Shown piece after piece: positions 53,500 to 62,017 of a stretch of 64,000 nucleotides of DNA (position 1 is the stretch's first letter; every line of letters begins with the position of its first letter). The DNA is from CAZTHK01 sp964613215 (lineage in GTDB: Bacteria; Krumholzibacteriota; Krumholzibacteriia; Krumholzibacteriales; CAZTHK01), in assembly GCA_964613215.1 (NCBI GenBank), contig CAZTHK010000005.1, forward strand, positions 101,234-165,233, given 5' to 3'. Position numbers and translations under genes: made by a program. The notes beneath the pieces are model-generated. The model had not been told where the DNA came from. It saw nothing but the letters and a program-made list of their open reading frames with translations, and did not search any database.

Positions 53500-53574
53500 G
53501 CGGGCATAACTCAGTGGTAGAGTTTCAGCTTCCCAAGCTGAGGGTCGCGGGTTCGAATCCCGTTGCCCGCTCCA
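53500..53574 (+). tRNA. tRNA-Gly (anticodon CCC)
   Basis: A complete cloverleaf: 7-bp acceptor stem (GCGGGCA with TGCCCGC), D arm ACTC/GAGT, anticodon stem TCAGC/GCTGA with loop TTCCCAA giving anticodon CCC (53532-53534), T arm GCGGG-TTCGAAT-CCCGT, discriminator T and encoded CCA. It reads GGG, a codon used often in this window. Confidence 0.95.
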
Positions 53575-53621
53575 GAGTTTAAACCTTCCTTTGAGTTCTG
53601 TCCGGGGGGATCTCAATTATA

Positions 53622-54926
53622 ATGGCGGTAAAGATTAAATCCATAGGGGGAGACTCTGATTTCCTCGAACCGGGCGACCTGATTATTTCAATAGATTCCA
53701 GGCCGGTGAGGGATCAGCTCGATCTTCTGTTCCTGTCGGAGTCGGACCATCCGGCGGAGGTAGTGATAGAGAAGCCGGGCGGCATGGAGTTGTCCGTCAA
53801 TCTGGATCCGGATGAATTCAGCAGGCTGGGCATAGTGCCGGAACCGATGAAATTCAAGAGATGCAGAAGCAGGTGCATATTCTGCTTTGTGGATCAGATG
53901 CCACGGGGGCTCAGGAACTCACTATATCTCAAGGATGACGATTACAGGCTAAGCTTTATCTACGGAAATTACATCACTCTGAATGAAGTAAAAGATGAGG
54001 ATATGGAGAGAATCATAGATTATCATCTATCCCCTCTCTATATTTCGGTTCACGCGGTGGATAGTGGTGTGAGAAAGCAACTTTTCGGTAGGGATGATAT
54101 AGATGATTTAATGGAGAAGATGAATAGACTGGCTGAAGGTGAAATCGAGTTTCATGCTCAGGTAGTCCTGGTTCCGGGAATAAACGATGGCGATGTTCTG
54201 GATGAAACGGTGGAAGCATTGTTCGGACTTTATCCCAATTGCAGTTCTGTTTCTTTGGTTCCGGTGGGCCTTACCTGCCACAGGGATAACCTTCCCACCT
54301 TAAGAAGGGTGACCGGCGAGGAATCGAGGGAGATAATAGATTGGGCTGACCGAAAGAGGAAGCTTTTCTACAGGGAAACAGGCGGCACCGGTTTTCTGTA
54401 TCTGGCGGATGAATTCTATCTCAGCTCCGGAGTGTCTATACCGGAAGCTGGCTATTATGACGATTTTCCCCAGCTTTCCAACGGAGTGGGGATGAGCAGG
54501 GATTTCATAGAGGGTGTCAAACAGCGGCTCTCCTCCCTGAGCAATCCCGGCGATATAACAGGAAGCATATCCCTGATTACCGGTGAGCTGGGTTTTGAAC
54601 TCTACCGGAGATACATAATTCCTCCTGTCAGGGAGGTTATACCGGAACTCCGGATAGAACTTATTCCGGTAAGGAACAATCTTTTTGGTGATACGGTAAC
54701 CGTATCGGGGCTGCTGGCCGGAAATGATATAGTGGCTGCGGTAAGGGAGAGGGGAATAAGCAGTGACCTGCTGGTTGTACCCCCCAATGCGGTTAACTTC
54801 AATGGAATATTCGTAGATGATACATCTCCCTCCGATATAGCCGGAGAGCTGGATACTGAGGTAGTGGTTCCCGGGGAGAGTTTCCTGGAGGATTGTGTAC
54901 TCGAAGCCGGGAGGGGAGAAGATTGA
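53622..54926 (+). CDS. DUF512 radical SAM protein with N-terminal PDZ-like domain
   Basis: 434 aa. A PDZ-like start (IGGDSDFLEPGDLIISIDSR), then a radical SAM core with Cys81, Cys85 and Cys88 (RCRSRCIFCFVDQMPRG), then the DUF512 domain (LADEFYLSSGVSIPEAGYYD; GVGMSRDFIEGV). The reaction is not established for the family. It directly precedes der, as it often does in Clostridia, and shares a TGATG overlap with it, hinting at a ribosome- or translation-linked task. The ribosome binding site is weak (GGGGGGA about 10 nt or more upstream). Confidence 0.9.
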   Translation: MAVKIKSIGGDSDFLEPGDLIISIDSRPVRDQLDLLFLSESDHPAEVVIEKPGGMELSVNLDPDEFSRLGIVPEPMKFKRCRSRCIFCFVDQMPRGLRNSLYLKDDDYRLSFIYGNYITLNEVKDEDMERIIDYHLSPLYISVHAVDSGVRKQLFGRDDIDDLMEKMNRLAEGEIEFHAQVVLVPGINDGDVLDETVEALFGLYPNCSSVSLVPVGLTCHRDNLPTLRRVTGEESREIIDWADRKRKLFYRETGGTGFLYLADEFYLSSGVSIPEAGYYDDFPQLSNGVGMSRDFIEGVKQRLSSLSNPGDITGSISLITGELGFELYRRYIIPPVREVIPELRIELIPVRNNLFGDTVTVSGLLAGNDIVAAVRERGISSDLLVVPPNAVNFNGIFVDDTSPSDIAGELDTEVVVPGESFLEDCVLEAGRGED

Positions 54927-56245
54927 TGGATAGCGTACCACCCCTGGTTGCGATTGTAGGAAAACCGAACTCCGGGAAGTCTACCCTGTTTAACAGAATC
55001 ACAGGAAGCAGAAAGGCCATAACTCATTCTTCGCCGGGAGTTACCCGGGATGTTCAGTATCATGATGTGGAGTGGGAGGAAGTAAGTCTGAGAATTGCCG
55101 ACACCGGGGGGTTCAGCCTTGGTGAGCACGATCATCTCCAGCATCTGGTATCAGACCGGGTAATGCGGTGCGTAAAGGAGGCGGATCTGGTTCTTCTGTT
55201 GATGGATGTACGTACCGGCCCCACTGCGGAGGACCAGGAGCTGATAGAGAATCTGAGGAGATACATGCCTAAGACCCTGGCAGTTGTAAATAAAGTGGAG
55301 AGGGGAGAGGACAGGCTGAATGTGCACGAATTCTACGGTTTCGGTTTCCCTGAAGTAATGGCTATAAGCGCTGTTCATGGCACCGGAGTAAGTGAATTGA
55401 TGGAAAGAGTGATAGAACGGATACCCCGGGTCAGGTGTGAGCTCGAGGAGCCGGCTATGAAAATCTCCATAGTGGGAAGGCCCAATGTGGGCAAGAGTTC
55501 ACTGATAAACAAGCTGGCCGGTGATGAATACCATATTGTTTCGGAAACCCCCTACACTACCAGAGATTCACTGGATATCAGGATAAGATATCAGGACAGG
55601 GAGGTACTTCTTGTAGATACGGCAGGATTGAAGAGAAGATCCCGTACTGTGAAAGCGCTGGAAAAGATATCCAGCCTCAAGAGCCTGGACAGCATTCACA
55701 GGTCTGATATTGTGTTGTTCCTGCTGGATATTTCAATATCGATTTCAAGACAGGATGCCAGGATTGCATCGGAGGCTCACCGTTGTGGACGGGGAATAGC
55801 AGTGTTGATAAACAAATGGGATATTCTGCAAAAGGATGACCGAACCTACGATGAAATAGTCAAAACGGTCAGAAACAGATTCCCCTTTCTCCCCTATGCA
55901 CCCATCCTTTCCATCTCCGCCAAAACAGGTCTTCGCACCGATAAAATACTACCACTCTGTTTCGATATCCAGAAACATAGAAGCAGATGGATACAGACTT
56001 CTACCATTAACAGTTTCATGGAAGATATAACCCGGAGAAATCCACCTCCCCTCACCGGCGGAACCAGGGGAAAGATATTCTATGCCACTCAAACCGGAGT
56101 ATCTCCTCCCACCTTCACCCTGTTTGTTAATAAACCATCCTATTTCCATAGAACATACTTACGTTATATTACTAATCAGTTAAGAAAAGTGTTTACCTTT
56201 ATGGGAACAAATATTAGAATATTCCTAAAAAGCAGGAATCGGTGA
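54926..56245 (+). CDS. der: Ribosome biogenesis GTPase Der (EngA)
   Basis: Tandem-GTPase factor for 50S subunit assembly. The first G domain has GKPNSGKS (12-19), DTGG and an Asn122-Lys-Val-Glu125 G4 motif (Asp is usual). The second has GRPNVGKSS, DTAGL and NKWD. The C-terminal KH-like domain (TQTGVSPPTFTLFVNKPSYF) is intact. 439 aa, normal. ATG54926 has GAGGGGAG 7 nt upstream. plsY follows at once. Confidence 0.95.
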   Translation: MDSVPPLVAIVGKPNSGKSTLFNRITGSRKAITHSSPGVTRDVQYHDVEWEEVSLRIADTGGFSLGEHDHLQHLVSDRVMRCVKEADLVLLLMDVRTGPTAEDQELIENLRRYMPKTLAVVNKVERGEDRLNVHEFYGFGFPEVMAISAVHGTGVSELMERVIERIPRVRCELEEPAMKISIVGRPNVGKSSLINKLAGDEYHIVSETPYTTRDSLDIRIRYQDREVLLVDTAGLKRRSRTVKALEKISSLKSLDSIHRSDIVLFLLDISISISRQDARIASEAHRCGRGIAVLINKWDILQKDDRTYDEIVKTVRNRFPFLPYAPILSISAKTGLRTDKILPLCFDIQKHRSRWIQTSTINSFMEDITRRNPPPLTGGTRGKIFYATQTGVSPPTFTLFVNKPSYFHRTYLRYITNQLRKVFTFMGTNIRIFLKSRNR

Positions 56246-56247
56246 TT

Positions 56248-56862
56248 ATGGATCTGTTGGTAAAAATTATCAGCATAGCGGTATTGTCTTATTTGCTGGG
56301 ATCAATTCCTTCCAGCTTCATTATGGGGAAGCTGGTGAAGAAGATAGATCTCAGAGAACATGGCAGCGGAAATCTGGGAGCTGCCAACACATTCAGGGTA
56401 CTGGGAAAGGGAGCTGCTATACCGGTGCTGATATTCGACATCGGAAAGGGATTTTTAGCTGCCAGGTATCTGCCTCTTCTGGGAGGAGAACACATTATTT
56501 TTTCACTGATAGCTGCGGTTCTGGTGGTAATCGGTCACAACTATTCCATTTTTCTGAAATTTTCGGGTGGTAAGGGAGTGGGAACCACTTCGGGGGCTTT
56601 CCTGGCTCTGGCACCATACGCTGTACTGTTCTGTGTGGTACTATGGGTGGCAATACTTTTAACCGTAAGGATCGTATCAGTGGCAAGTATGATAGCCGCC
56701 ATTGCGCTGCCCATTTTTATTTTGATATCCAACCGGATTTTTGAAAGTTATACCGATATCTATATTCTGTATCTATCCGTAGTGGTGGCAATACTGGTGT
56801 TGTATAAACACCGGTCCAATATAAAGAGATTACAACAGGGAACAGAGAGAAGGATATTCTGA
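56248..56862 (+). CDS. plsY: Acyl-phosphate:glycerol-3-phosphate acyltransferase PlsY
   Basis: Inner-membrane enzyme that makes lysophosphatidic acid from acyl phosphate. The three conserved loops are present: SYLLGSIPSSFIMGKL, REHGSGNLGAANTFRVLGKG and FSGGKGVGTTSGAFLAL. Five or more hydrophobic helices, 204 aa. The start may be ATG56248 or GTG56242, both just after the der stop. It works with the PlsC half of the fusion at 32483 and with gpsA, the next gene, which supplies glycerol-3-phosphate. Confidence 0.95.
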   Translation: MDLLVKIISIAVLSYLLGSIPSSFIMGKLVKKIDLREHGSGNLGAANTFRVLGKGAAIPVLIFDIGKGFLAARYLPLLGGEHIIFSLIAAVLVVIGHNYSIFLKFSGGKGVGTTSGAFLALAPYAVLFCVVLWVAILLTVRIVSVASMIAAIALPIFILISNRIFESYTDIYILYLSVVVAILVLYKHRSNIKRLQQGTERRIF

Positions 56863-56872
56863 GGAATTTAAT

Positions 56873-57892
56873 ATGAGCCGAAAGACTGAAATCAAAATAA
56901 CGGTACTGGGAGCGGGGAGTTGGGGTACCACTCTGGCCCTCCTTCTCAATGGCAAGGATTATTCAGTAACCCTCTGGGAGTATTATGATGAACTGGCCGA
57001 TAAACTTAAGAAGGATAGAGAAAACAAGCGATTCCTTCCCGGAATAGAGATACCATCCTCCATACATATTACCTCCCACCTCGATGAAGCGCTTGAGAAT
57101 TCCACCCATGTCCTTTTTGTCACCCCCAGCCATACTGTCAGAGGGGTGGCTAGACTGGTCAGCAGAACAGACACCTTCAACCCCGATGCCATGATCATAA
57201 ATGCGGCCAAGGGGCTGGAGGAGAATTCAATGTACCGGATGAGCGAAGTATTGAATGAGGAACTGCCCCAGTCCAGTGACAGGATAGCGGGGCTTCTGGG
57301 CCCCAGCCACGCTGAAGAGGTCAGCAGAATGATGCCCACCTCCATAGTTGTAGCAGGTAAGGATATCGGGATACTCCAGGAGGCTCAGGATATCTTCATG
57401 ACTGAATATTTCAGGGTGTATACCAATACAGATATGATAGGTGTGGAACTGGGGGTTTCACTCAAAAACACTATAGCCATAGCAGCCGGCATCTGTGATG
57501 GGCTGGGGTTTGGCGATAACACCAAGGCTGCCCTGATAACCAGGGGAATTGCCGAAATAAAACGCCTCGCTCTCAGGATGGGGGGGAAGGAAAAGACCCT
57601 CAGCGGTTTGGCGGGAATAGGTGATCTCATAGTGACCTGTATAAGCAAACACAGCCGTAACAGGTATGTGGGAGAAAACATAGGGAGGGGCAAGACTCTG
57701 GATGAAATAATGTCGGAGATGGTAATGGTTGCAGAGGGGATAAGAACAACCAGGGTGGCCCTCAAGCTGGCTACTGATAAAGGGGTGGAGCTGCCTATCA
57801 CAGAGCAGGTTTACGAGGTGTTGTTTAACCATAAAAAGCCGACCGGGGCTATCCGTGATCTGATGCTCAGGAAAGCAAAGAAGGAAATGTGA
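56873..57892 (+). CDS. gpsA: Glycerol-3-phosphate dehydrogenase [NAD(P)+]
   Basis: Reduces dihydroxyacetone phosphate to sn-glycerol-3-phosphate for phospholipids. Dinucleotide-binding GAGSWGTTLALLLNG, catalytic-domain signatures LGPSHAEEV, LKNTIAIAAGICDGLGFGDN and GLAGIGDLIVTC are all present. 339 aa, normal. It has a GAGG ribosome binding site and follows plsY by 10 nt; plsY-gpsA is a functional pair. Confidence 0.96.
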   Translation: MSRKTEIKITVLGAGSWGTTLALLLNGKDYSVTLWEYYDELADKLKKDRENKRFLPGIEIPSSIHITSHLDEALENSTHVLFVTPSHTVRGVARLVSRTDTFNPDAMIINAAKGLEENSMYRMSEVLNEELPQSSDRIAGLLGPSHAEEVSRMMPTSIVVAGKDIGILQEAQDIFMTEYFRVYTNTDMIGVELGVSLKNTIAIAAGICDGLGFGDNTKAALITRGIAEIKRLALRMGGKEKTLSGLAGIGDLIVTCISKHSRNRYVGENIGRGKTLDEIMSEMVMVAEGIRTTRVALKLATDKGVELPITEQVYEVLFNHKKPTGAIRDLMLRKAKKEM

Positions 57893-57905
57893 GGGATATG
57901 TTTCC

Positions 57906-57915
57906 ACCTGCAGGT
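57906..57915. repeat. Palindrome ACCTGCAGGT upstream of the MerR-type gene
   Basis: A perfect 10-bp palindrome in the 51-nt gap between gpsA and the regulator. It could be an autoregulatory site, but the length is short and chance occurrence is possible. Confidence 0.25.
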
Positions 57916-57943
57916 TGTATATGTAAATAAAGTGGAGCAGATG

Positions 57944-58297
57944 ATGGATAAATTGTACTATTCAATAGGTGAGGTAAGTGAGATTGTAGGAGTCAAACCC
58001 CATGTCCTGCGTTACTGGGAGAGCAGGTTCCCGGTGCTGAAACCACCCAAGAACAGGGCTGGAAACAGAACCTACCGGATAAGAGACATCAAGTACATCA
58101 TTACTATTAAAAACCTCCTCTATGATAAAAAGTTTACCATAGAGGGGGCCATCAGGAAGTTCAGGGAGTTAAAGAATAATCCCGACCTGATGATTGAACA
58201 GCTCCGTATTCCATTTGCCGAGCCTGAAAAACTGAGGTTGCTTTCATCGCTGAAATCGGATTTACTGGAGATCAAGGATCTGGTCAACTCCCTGTAA
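57944..58297 (+). CDS. MerR-family transcriptional regulator
   Basis: 117 aa. Residues 2-70 are a MerR winged-helix domain: KLYYSIGEVSEIVGVKPHVL, RYWESRFPVLKPPKNRAGNR and YRIRDIKYIITIKNLLYDK. The wing text resembles MlrA/HspR-type members. The C-terminal ~45 residues are short with no cysteine cluster or known ligand domain, so it is not a metal sensor. ATG57944 has GGAG 6 nt upstream; ATG57941 is a close alternative. In many genomes a similar small MerR gene lies next to housekeeping genes and a tRNA-Pro. Target unknown. Confidence 0.85.
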   Translation: MDKLYYSIGEVSEIVGVKPHVLRYWESRFPVLKPPKNRAGNRTYRIRDIKYIITIKNLLYDKKFTIEGAIRKFRELKNNPDLMIEQLRIPFAEPEKLRLLSSLKSDLLEIKDLVNSL

Positions 58298-58314
58298 ATT
58301 TTCCGATTTTAATC

Positions 58315-58344
58315 TTGTCTAAGTAGTGCTTAAAGTGCTATTTT
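58315..58344 (+). promoter_or_regulatory. Possible promoter for tRNA-Pro(GGG)
   Basis: TTGTCT at 58315-58320, 18-bp spacer, TATTTT at 58339-58344; a TATATT lies 5 bp further on. The predicted start is only about 4 nt before the mature tRNA. Confidence 0.35.
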
Positions 58345-58354
58345 ATATTCTGGT

Positions 58355-58431
58355 CGGGGCGTGGCGCAGTCCGGTAGCGCACTTGGATGGGGGCCAAGTG
58401 GTCGCTGGTTCGAATCCAGTCGCCCCGACCA
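58355..58431 (+). tRNA. tRNA-Pro (anticodon GGG)
   Basis: Acceptor stem CGGGGCG/CGCCCCG, D arm with GCGCA...GGTAGCGC, anticodon stem CTTGG/CCAAG with loop ATGGGGG giving anticodon GGG, T arm GCTGG-TTCGAAT-CCAGT, discriminator A and encoded CCA. C1-G72 is typical of bacterial tRNA-Pro. The flanking GGT/ACC extends the acceptor helix in the precursor. The next gene's ATG begins one base after the CCA. Confidence 0.95.
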
Positions 58432-58432
58432 T

Positions 58433-59284
58433 ATGATTAGAAAATTTAATATGCTCACGTATTTTTTTTATTTAATCGCCACCTTCCTTATTCGCCGTAT
58501 GCCCCGAAGAGCTGCATTACTGTACGCTTCCCGGGGAGCGGTTTTATTCTATATATTCAGGTTCAGAGTGAGGAAGAAGCTGAAGAGAAACCTGCGGGTG
58601 ATAAAGCCTAAAGAGGGGGAGGTACTGCAGGTTTTCAAGAATTTCAGCTGGACCATCGTTGATTTCCTCAGATTCTCCCCGGAGTTCAAAGATGAGATCA
58701 GAAGCACATGCAGTGTGGAAGGCTTATCCGGGCTGGACAGCGTTCTGAAGGAGGGAAGAGGTGCAATTATGGTATCACCCCACCTGGGTCCATGGGAAAC
58801 GGCAGGAGCATATCTGGCCTCCCTGGGTTACAAAATCAACGCGGTGGCACTGGAACATCCCTCCCCCAGGGTTACCCGGTTTTTCAGCAGAATGAGGGGG
58901 AGATGGGGGATTGAGGATTACAGTATCGAAGAGAGTGGAGAGAAATCCATAAAGGCACTGCACCGGGGAGAAATAGTTGTTTTACTGATAGACCGCAATT
59001 ACTCCGGGGGTGGTATTGATGTGGAATTTCTGGGACACCGGGCCTGGATGCCATACGGGCATATCGTTCTTGCAAAAAGAACTGGAAGTTATATAGTTCC
59101 TTCATACTGTTATTACGATAATCAGAAGAATATCAGGATTATTATCTCCGACCCCCTGGATCCGGAAGAGAGCGATGATGATGAAAGAGGGATGATGAGA
59201 GAATGTTTATCCAGAATAGAGGATCCCATCTTAAATCACTACCACCAGTGGTTTATTTTCGACCACGTCTGGTATAAAGAATGA
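58433..59284 (+). CDS. LpxL/HtrB-like lysophospholipid acyltransferase
   Basis: 283 aa. A hydrophobic N-terminal segment (about residues 5-22) anchors the protein. The catalytic His-X4-Glu motif is in SPHLGPWETAGAYL. FRVRKKLKRNLRVIKP, VLLIDRNYSGGGIDVEFLGH and the C-terminal HHQWFIF-like NHYHQWFIFDHVW match lipid A acyltransferases. It probably adds a secondary acyl chain to lipid A or a related lipid. ATG58433 lies one nt after the tRNA-Pro CCA and no ribosome binding site is possible except tRNA sequence; ATG58451 is an alternative, also without one. Confidence 0.85.
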   Translation: MIRKFNMLTYFFYLIATFLIRRMPRRAALLYASRGAVLFYIFRFRVRKKLKRNLRVIKPKEGEVLQVFKNFSWTIVDFLRFSPEFKDEIRSTCSVEGLSGLDSVLKEGRGAIMVSPHLGPWETAGAYLASLGYKINAVALEHPSPRVTRFFSRMRGRWGIEDYSIEESGEKSIKALHRGEIVVLLIDRNYSGGGIDVEFLGHRAWMPYGHIVLAKRTGSYIVPSYCYYDNQKNIRIIISDPLDPEESDDDERGMMRECLSRIEDPILNHYHQWFIFDHVWYKE

Positions 59285-59967
59285 AAATGGTATACCAAAG
59301 TTTCGGTGCGGTTATACCCGCATACAATGAACAGGAACATATCGGAAGAGTAATCGACAAACTGGTCCGTTATCTTCCCCGGAATAACATCATTGTAGTG
59401 GATGATGGTTCAACCGACAAAACCACAGATGCTGCGCTGGAGAAGGGGGTAAGGGTAATCACTCATTCCCGTAATTACGGAAAGGGGGCCACTCTTAAAA
59501 CCGGATTTCAGGTTATTACAGGAATGGATGAAGTGGAGGCAGTATTTGTGCTGGATGCCGACGGTCAGCACGATCCTGATGAGATACCTTCATTTGTTAG
59601 TGCTTATCAGCAGGAAAATTATCAGGTCATCATCGGCAACCGGATGTGCACCAGAAAGAAGATGCCTTTGATAAGAAAGCTTACCAACAGGCTTACCTCT
59701 TGTATTACCAGCCTCAGGGCCGGGTGTAAAATAGATGACAGCCAGTCAGGATACAGGCTGATAAGTGTGGATCTGTTGAAAAGAATTAATCTGGTAACCG
59801 ACCATTACGAGACGGAGAGTGAACTGCTGATAAAAGCCAGCAGAAATAATGCGGCTATCGGTTCGGTGCCGATCAAGAGCATTTATGAAGGTGAAACCAG
59901 CACCATAAATCCACTAAGGGACACTCTCAGATTTTTGGTGTTGGTTTTTCGCAGTTTTTTCTGGTAG
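59281..59967 (+). CDS. Family 2 glycosyltransferase (DPM1/polyprenyl-phosphate type)
   Basis: 228 aa. The GT-A fold is shown by GAVIPAYNEQEHIGRVIDKL, IIVVDDGSTD, and the metal-binding Asp motif VLDADGQHDPDEI. SQSGYRLISVDLLKRI is typical of dolichol/undecaprenyl-phosphate sugar transferases. The C-terminal LRFLVLVFRSFFW may touch the membrane. It overlaps the acyltransferase by 4 nt (ATGA), so both may serve an envelope glycolipid. The sugar donor cannot be told. Confidence 0.87.
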   Translation: MKMVYQSFGAVIPAYNEQEHIGRVIDKLVRYLPRNNIIVVDDGSTDKTTDAALEKGVRVITHSRNYGKGATLKTGFQVITGMDEVEAVFVLDADGQHDPDEIPSFVSAYQQENYQVIIGNRMCTRKKMPLIRKLTNRLTSCITSLRAGCKIDDSQSGYRLISVDLLKRINLVTDHYETESELLIKASRNNAAIGSVPIKSIYEGETSTINPLRDTLRFLVLVFRSFFW

Positions 59968-59980
59968 TCTAAGCATTGTC

Positions 59981-60748
59981 ATGACTGAACAGAAGATAAT
60001 AATGGTAACCAACGACGATGGAATCAGGGCGGAGGGTCTGTCTGCTCTTACCGGTTCCATAGATGATCTGGGACAGATCATAGTGGTAGCTCCCGAGCAG
60101 GAGCAGAGTGCTTCAAGCCATGCCATCACCCTGGATAAGCCTCTGAGGATAAAGGAATATTCCGAGAACAGATTTAGTGTATCCGGCACCCCCACCGATT
60201 GTGTTCTTTTACTGGTTCACGGGATTCTGAAGAAGAAACCCGATTTGATAGTATCCGGTATCAATCATGGTCCTAATATGGGGGAGGATGTTATATATTC
60301 CGGAACTGTGGCTGCGGCGATAGAGGGAAACATCCTGGGTATACCCTCACTGGCTATTTCAGTCACCTCATGGGATCATACACGGTTTGAGACGGCAGCA
60401 GGGGTATCCAGGAGGATTGTTCGTAAAATCATGGAGCTGGAAAGGGAAGAAGCTCATCTGTGGAATATCAACATTCCTCCTTTGAAGGCAGATGAAATAA
60501 AGGGAATAAAGGTAACCAAACTTGGATCCAGGGTATACAACGATATAATCGTTAAGAACAAGGATCCCAGGGGTAAGGATTACTACTGGATCGGGGGTGG
60601 AGAACCTGGCTGGAACAGTGAGGAGGATACCGATTTTTCGGCGATCTCAGGGGGGTACGTTTCGGTTACTCCCATGCTTTTTGATCTGACCGATTACAAG
60701 GCAGTATTGGAACTTAAAGGTATAGACTTGGGATGGAAACAGGAATAG
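59981..60748 (+). CDS. surE: 5'-Nucleotidase SurE
   Basis: Metal-dependent phosphatase for nucleoside monophosphates and similar substrates. The N-terminal MVTNDDGIRAEGLSAL carries the metal-binding Asp12-Asp13. VVAPEQEQSASSHAITL, VSGTPTDCV and SGINHGPNMGEDVIYSGTVA complete the active site. 255 aa, normal. It overlaps pcm by 16 nt, the order known from surE-pcm-nlpD-rpoS. Confidence 0.96.
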   Translation: MTEQKIIMVTNDDGIRAEGLSALTGSIDDLGQIIVVAPEQEQSASSHAITLDKPLRIKEYSENRFSVSGTPTDCVLLLVHGILKKKPDLIVSGINHGPNMGEDVIYSGTVAAAIEGNILGIPSLAISVTSWDHTRFETAAGVSRRIVRKIMELEREEAHLWNINIPPLKADEIKGIKVTKLGSRVYNDIIVKNKDPRGKDYYWIGGGEPGWNSEEDTDFSAISGGYVSVTPMLFDLTDYKAVLELKGIDLGWKQE

Positions 60749-61377
60749 ACCGCTACAGAATTGCCCGACGTCGAATGGTGAAAGAACAGCTGAGATCCAG
60801 GGGAATTTCGTCTCCCCCTATACTGGAGGCCTTCTACCGGATACCCAGACATCTGTTCGTGGATCAGGGGGTGAGAAGGAGGGCATATGAAGACTGCTCT
60901 ATTCCCATAGCCCATTCCCAGACAATTTCTCAACCCTTTATCATCGCTTTCATGATTCAGGCGCTTGGGGTTCAGCCTGATCACAGGGTTTTGGAGATAG
61001 GAACCGGCTCCGGTTATCAAACAGCAATTCTGTCTCATATAGCCAGAGAGGTTTATTCCATCGAAAGAATAACCGCCCTTTCCAGAAGGGCGGAGGAGAT
61101 ACTTAAATCCGTTCCCACAGGCAGAATAAAAATGAAGACGGGTGACGGAATGGAGGGTTGGAGCTATTACGCTCCATTCGACAGGATAATCATTTCTGCT
61201 GGTTCACCGGAAAAACCCCGCAGATTAATCGAGCAGTTGGACGGGAACGGTTCACTTATTGCACCCATAAGAGGTGATAGTGAGCATCTGGTGCTCTACC
61301 GGAAGGTAAATGGCAGAATCACGGAAAAAATTCTGGGCGAGTGCCTGTTCGTTCCGGTTAAGAGAGGTATAGAGTAA
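60733..61377 (+). CDS. pcm: Protein-L-isoaspartate O-methyltransferase
   Basis: Repairs isoaspartyl damage using SAM. Family signatures are RMVKEQLRSRGI, IPRHLFVD, IPIAHSQTISQPFIIAFMIQ, and SAM motif VLEIGTGSGYQTAILSHIA. 214 aa, normal. The stop overlaps the next start by one base (TAATG). Confidence 0.95.
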   Translation: METGIDRYRIARRRMVKEQLRSRGISSPPILEAFYRIPRHLFVDQGVRRRAYEDCSIPIAHSQTISQPFIIAFMIQALGVQPDHRVLEIGTGSGYQTAILSHIAREVYSIERITALSRRAEEILKSVPTGRIKMKTGDGMEGWSYYAPFDRIIISAGSPEKPRRLIEQLDGNGSLIAPIRGDSEHLVLYRKVNGRITEKILGECLFVPVKRGIE

Positions 61378-61883
61378 TGCCCATAGCAGCGATAACCCAT
61401 TTCTCCCTTAAGGCATTGCCTGTTCATGCAGTGACCGTTTTCATTGCTGCATTGCCGGTGTCAGAGCTGAGGGGAGCAATACCGTATGCCATAAAGGTGG
61501 GAGCAATTCCATGGCATGAAGCCTATATTATGGCAGTGATCGGGAATTTCCTGCCGGTAATACCGATCCTGCTTCTTCTGGGCCGGGTATCTAGATGGTT
61601 AATGCAGTACAGTATCTGGAACAAATTCTTTACCTGGTTATTCAACCGTACCAGGGTGAGAGGGAGGATGATAGAGAGATTCGAGATACTGGGACTTATC
61701 ATGTTCGTTGCCATTCCCCTGCCGGTTACCGGAGCATGGACTGGTTGCGTAGCCGCCTATCTGTTCGGCATTCCCCTGAAAAAGGCGGTACCGGCCATTA
61801 TCACCGGAATATTGATAGCCGGAACAGTAGTAACCCTGGCCACCCTTGGAGTCATTTCTTTTCTAGGTGTTGGAACGGTATAA
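61377..61883 (+). CDS. COG2426 small multidrug export-like membrane protein
   Basis: 168 aa with about four transmembrane helices. LPVSELRGAIPYAIKVG, NFLPVIPILLLLGRVSRWL and AIPLPVTGAWTGCVAAYLFG are the conserved blocks of this family. The name is historical and transport has not been shown for most members. It sits between pcm and the tRNA-Pro/NlpD-like gene, interrupting an otherwise conserved stationary-phase gene order. Confidence 0.85.
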   Translation: MPIAAITHFSLKALPVHAVTVFIAALPVSELRGAIPYAIKVGAIPWHEAYIMAVIGNFLPVIPILLLLGRVSRWLMQYSIWNKFFTWLFNRTRVRGRMIERFEILGLIMFVAIPLPVTGAWTGCVAAYLFGIPLKKAVPAIITGILIAGTVVTLATLGVISFLGVGTV

Positions 61884-61884
61884 T

Positions 61885-61919
61885 TTGCAATTGAGTCCGG
61901 TTAGATTTAATGTTATCTT
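61885..61919 (+). promoter_or_regulatory. Possible promoter(s) for tRNA-Pro(CGG)
   Basis: Two overlapping choices: TTGCAA (61885-61890), 17 bp, TAATGT (61908-61913); or TTGAGT (61891-61896), 17 bp, TATCTT (61914-61919). Both would start a few bases before the tRNA at 61932. Confidence 0.4.
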
Positions 61920-61931
61920 ATCAAGTCGGGT

Positions 61932-62009
61932 CGGGGCGTAGCGCAGACCGGTTAGCGCGCCTGCTTCGGGAGTAGGAGGTCGCTGGTTCAAATCCAGTCG
62001 CCCCGACCA
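61932..62009 (+). tRNA. tRNA-Pro (anticodon CGG)
   Basis: Acceptor stem CGGGGCG/CGCCCCG, D arm GCGC/GCGC with loop containing GGTTA, anticodon stem CCTGC/GTAGG (one G-T pair) with loop TTCGGGA giving anticodon CGG, T arm GCTGG-TTCAAAT-CCAGT, discriminator A and encoded CCA. It closely resembles the tRNA-Pro at 58355, including the GGT/ACC extension. TTTTT follows the CCA and the next ATG is 8 nt downstream. Confidence 0.95.
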
Positions 62010-62017
62010 TTTTTGCC

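Noticed and set aside
58361..58432. N-terminal extension of the acyltransferase starting inside the tRNA
   Set aside because: The extra codons are translated tRNA-Pro sequence; the cloverleaf is complete and the homologous protein begins after it.
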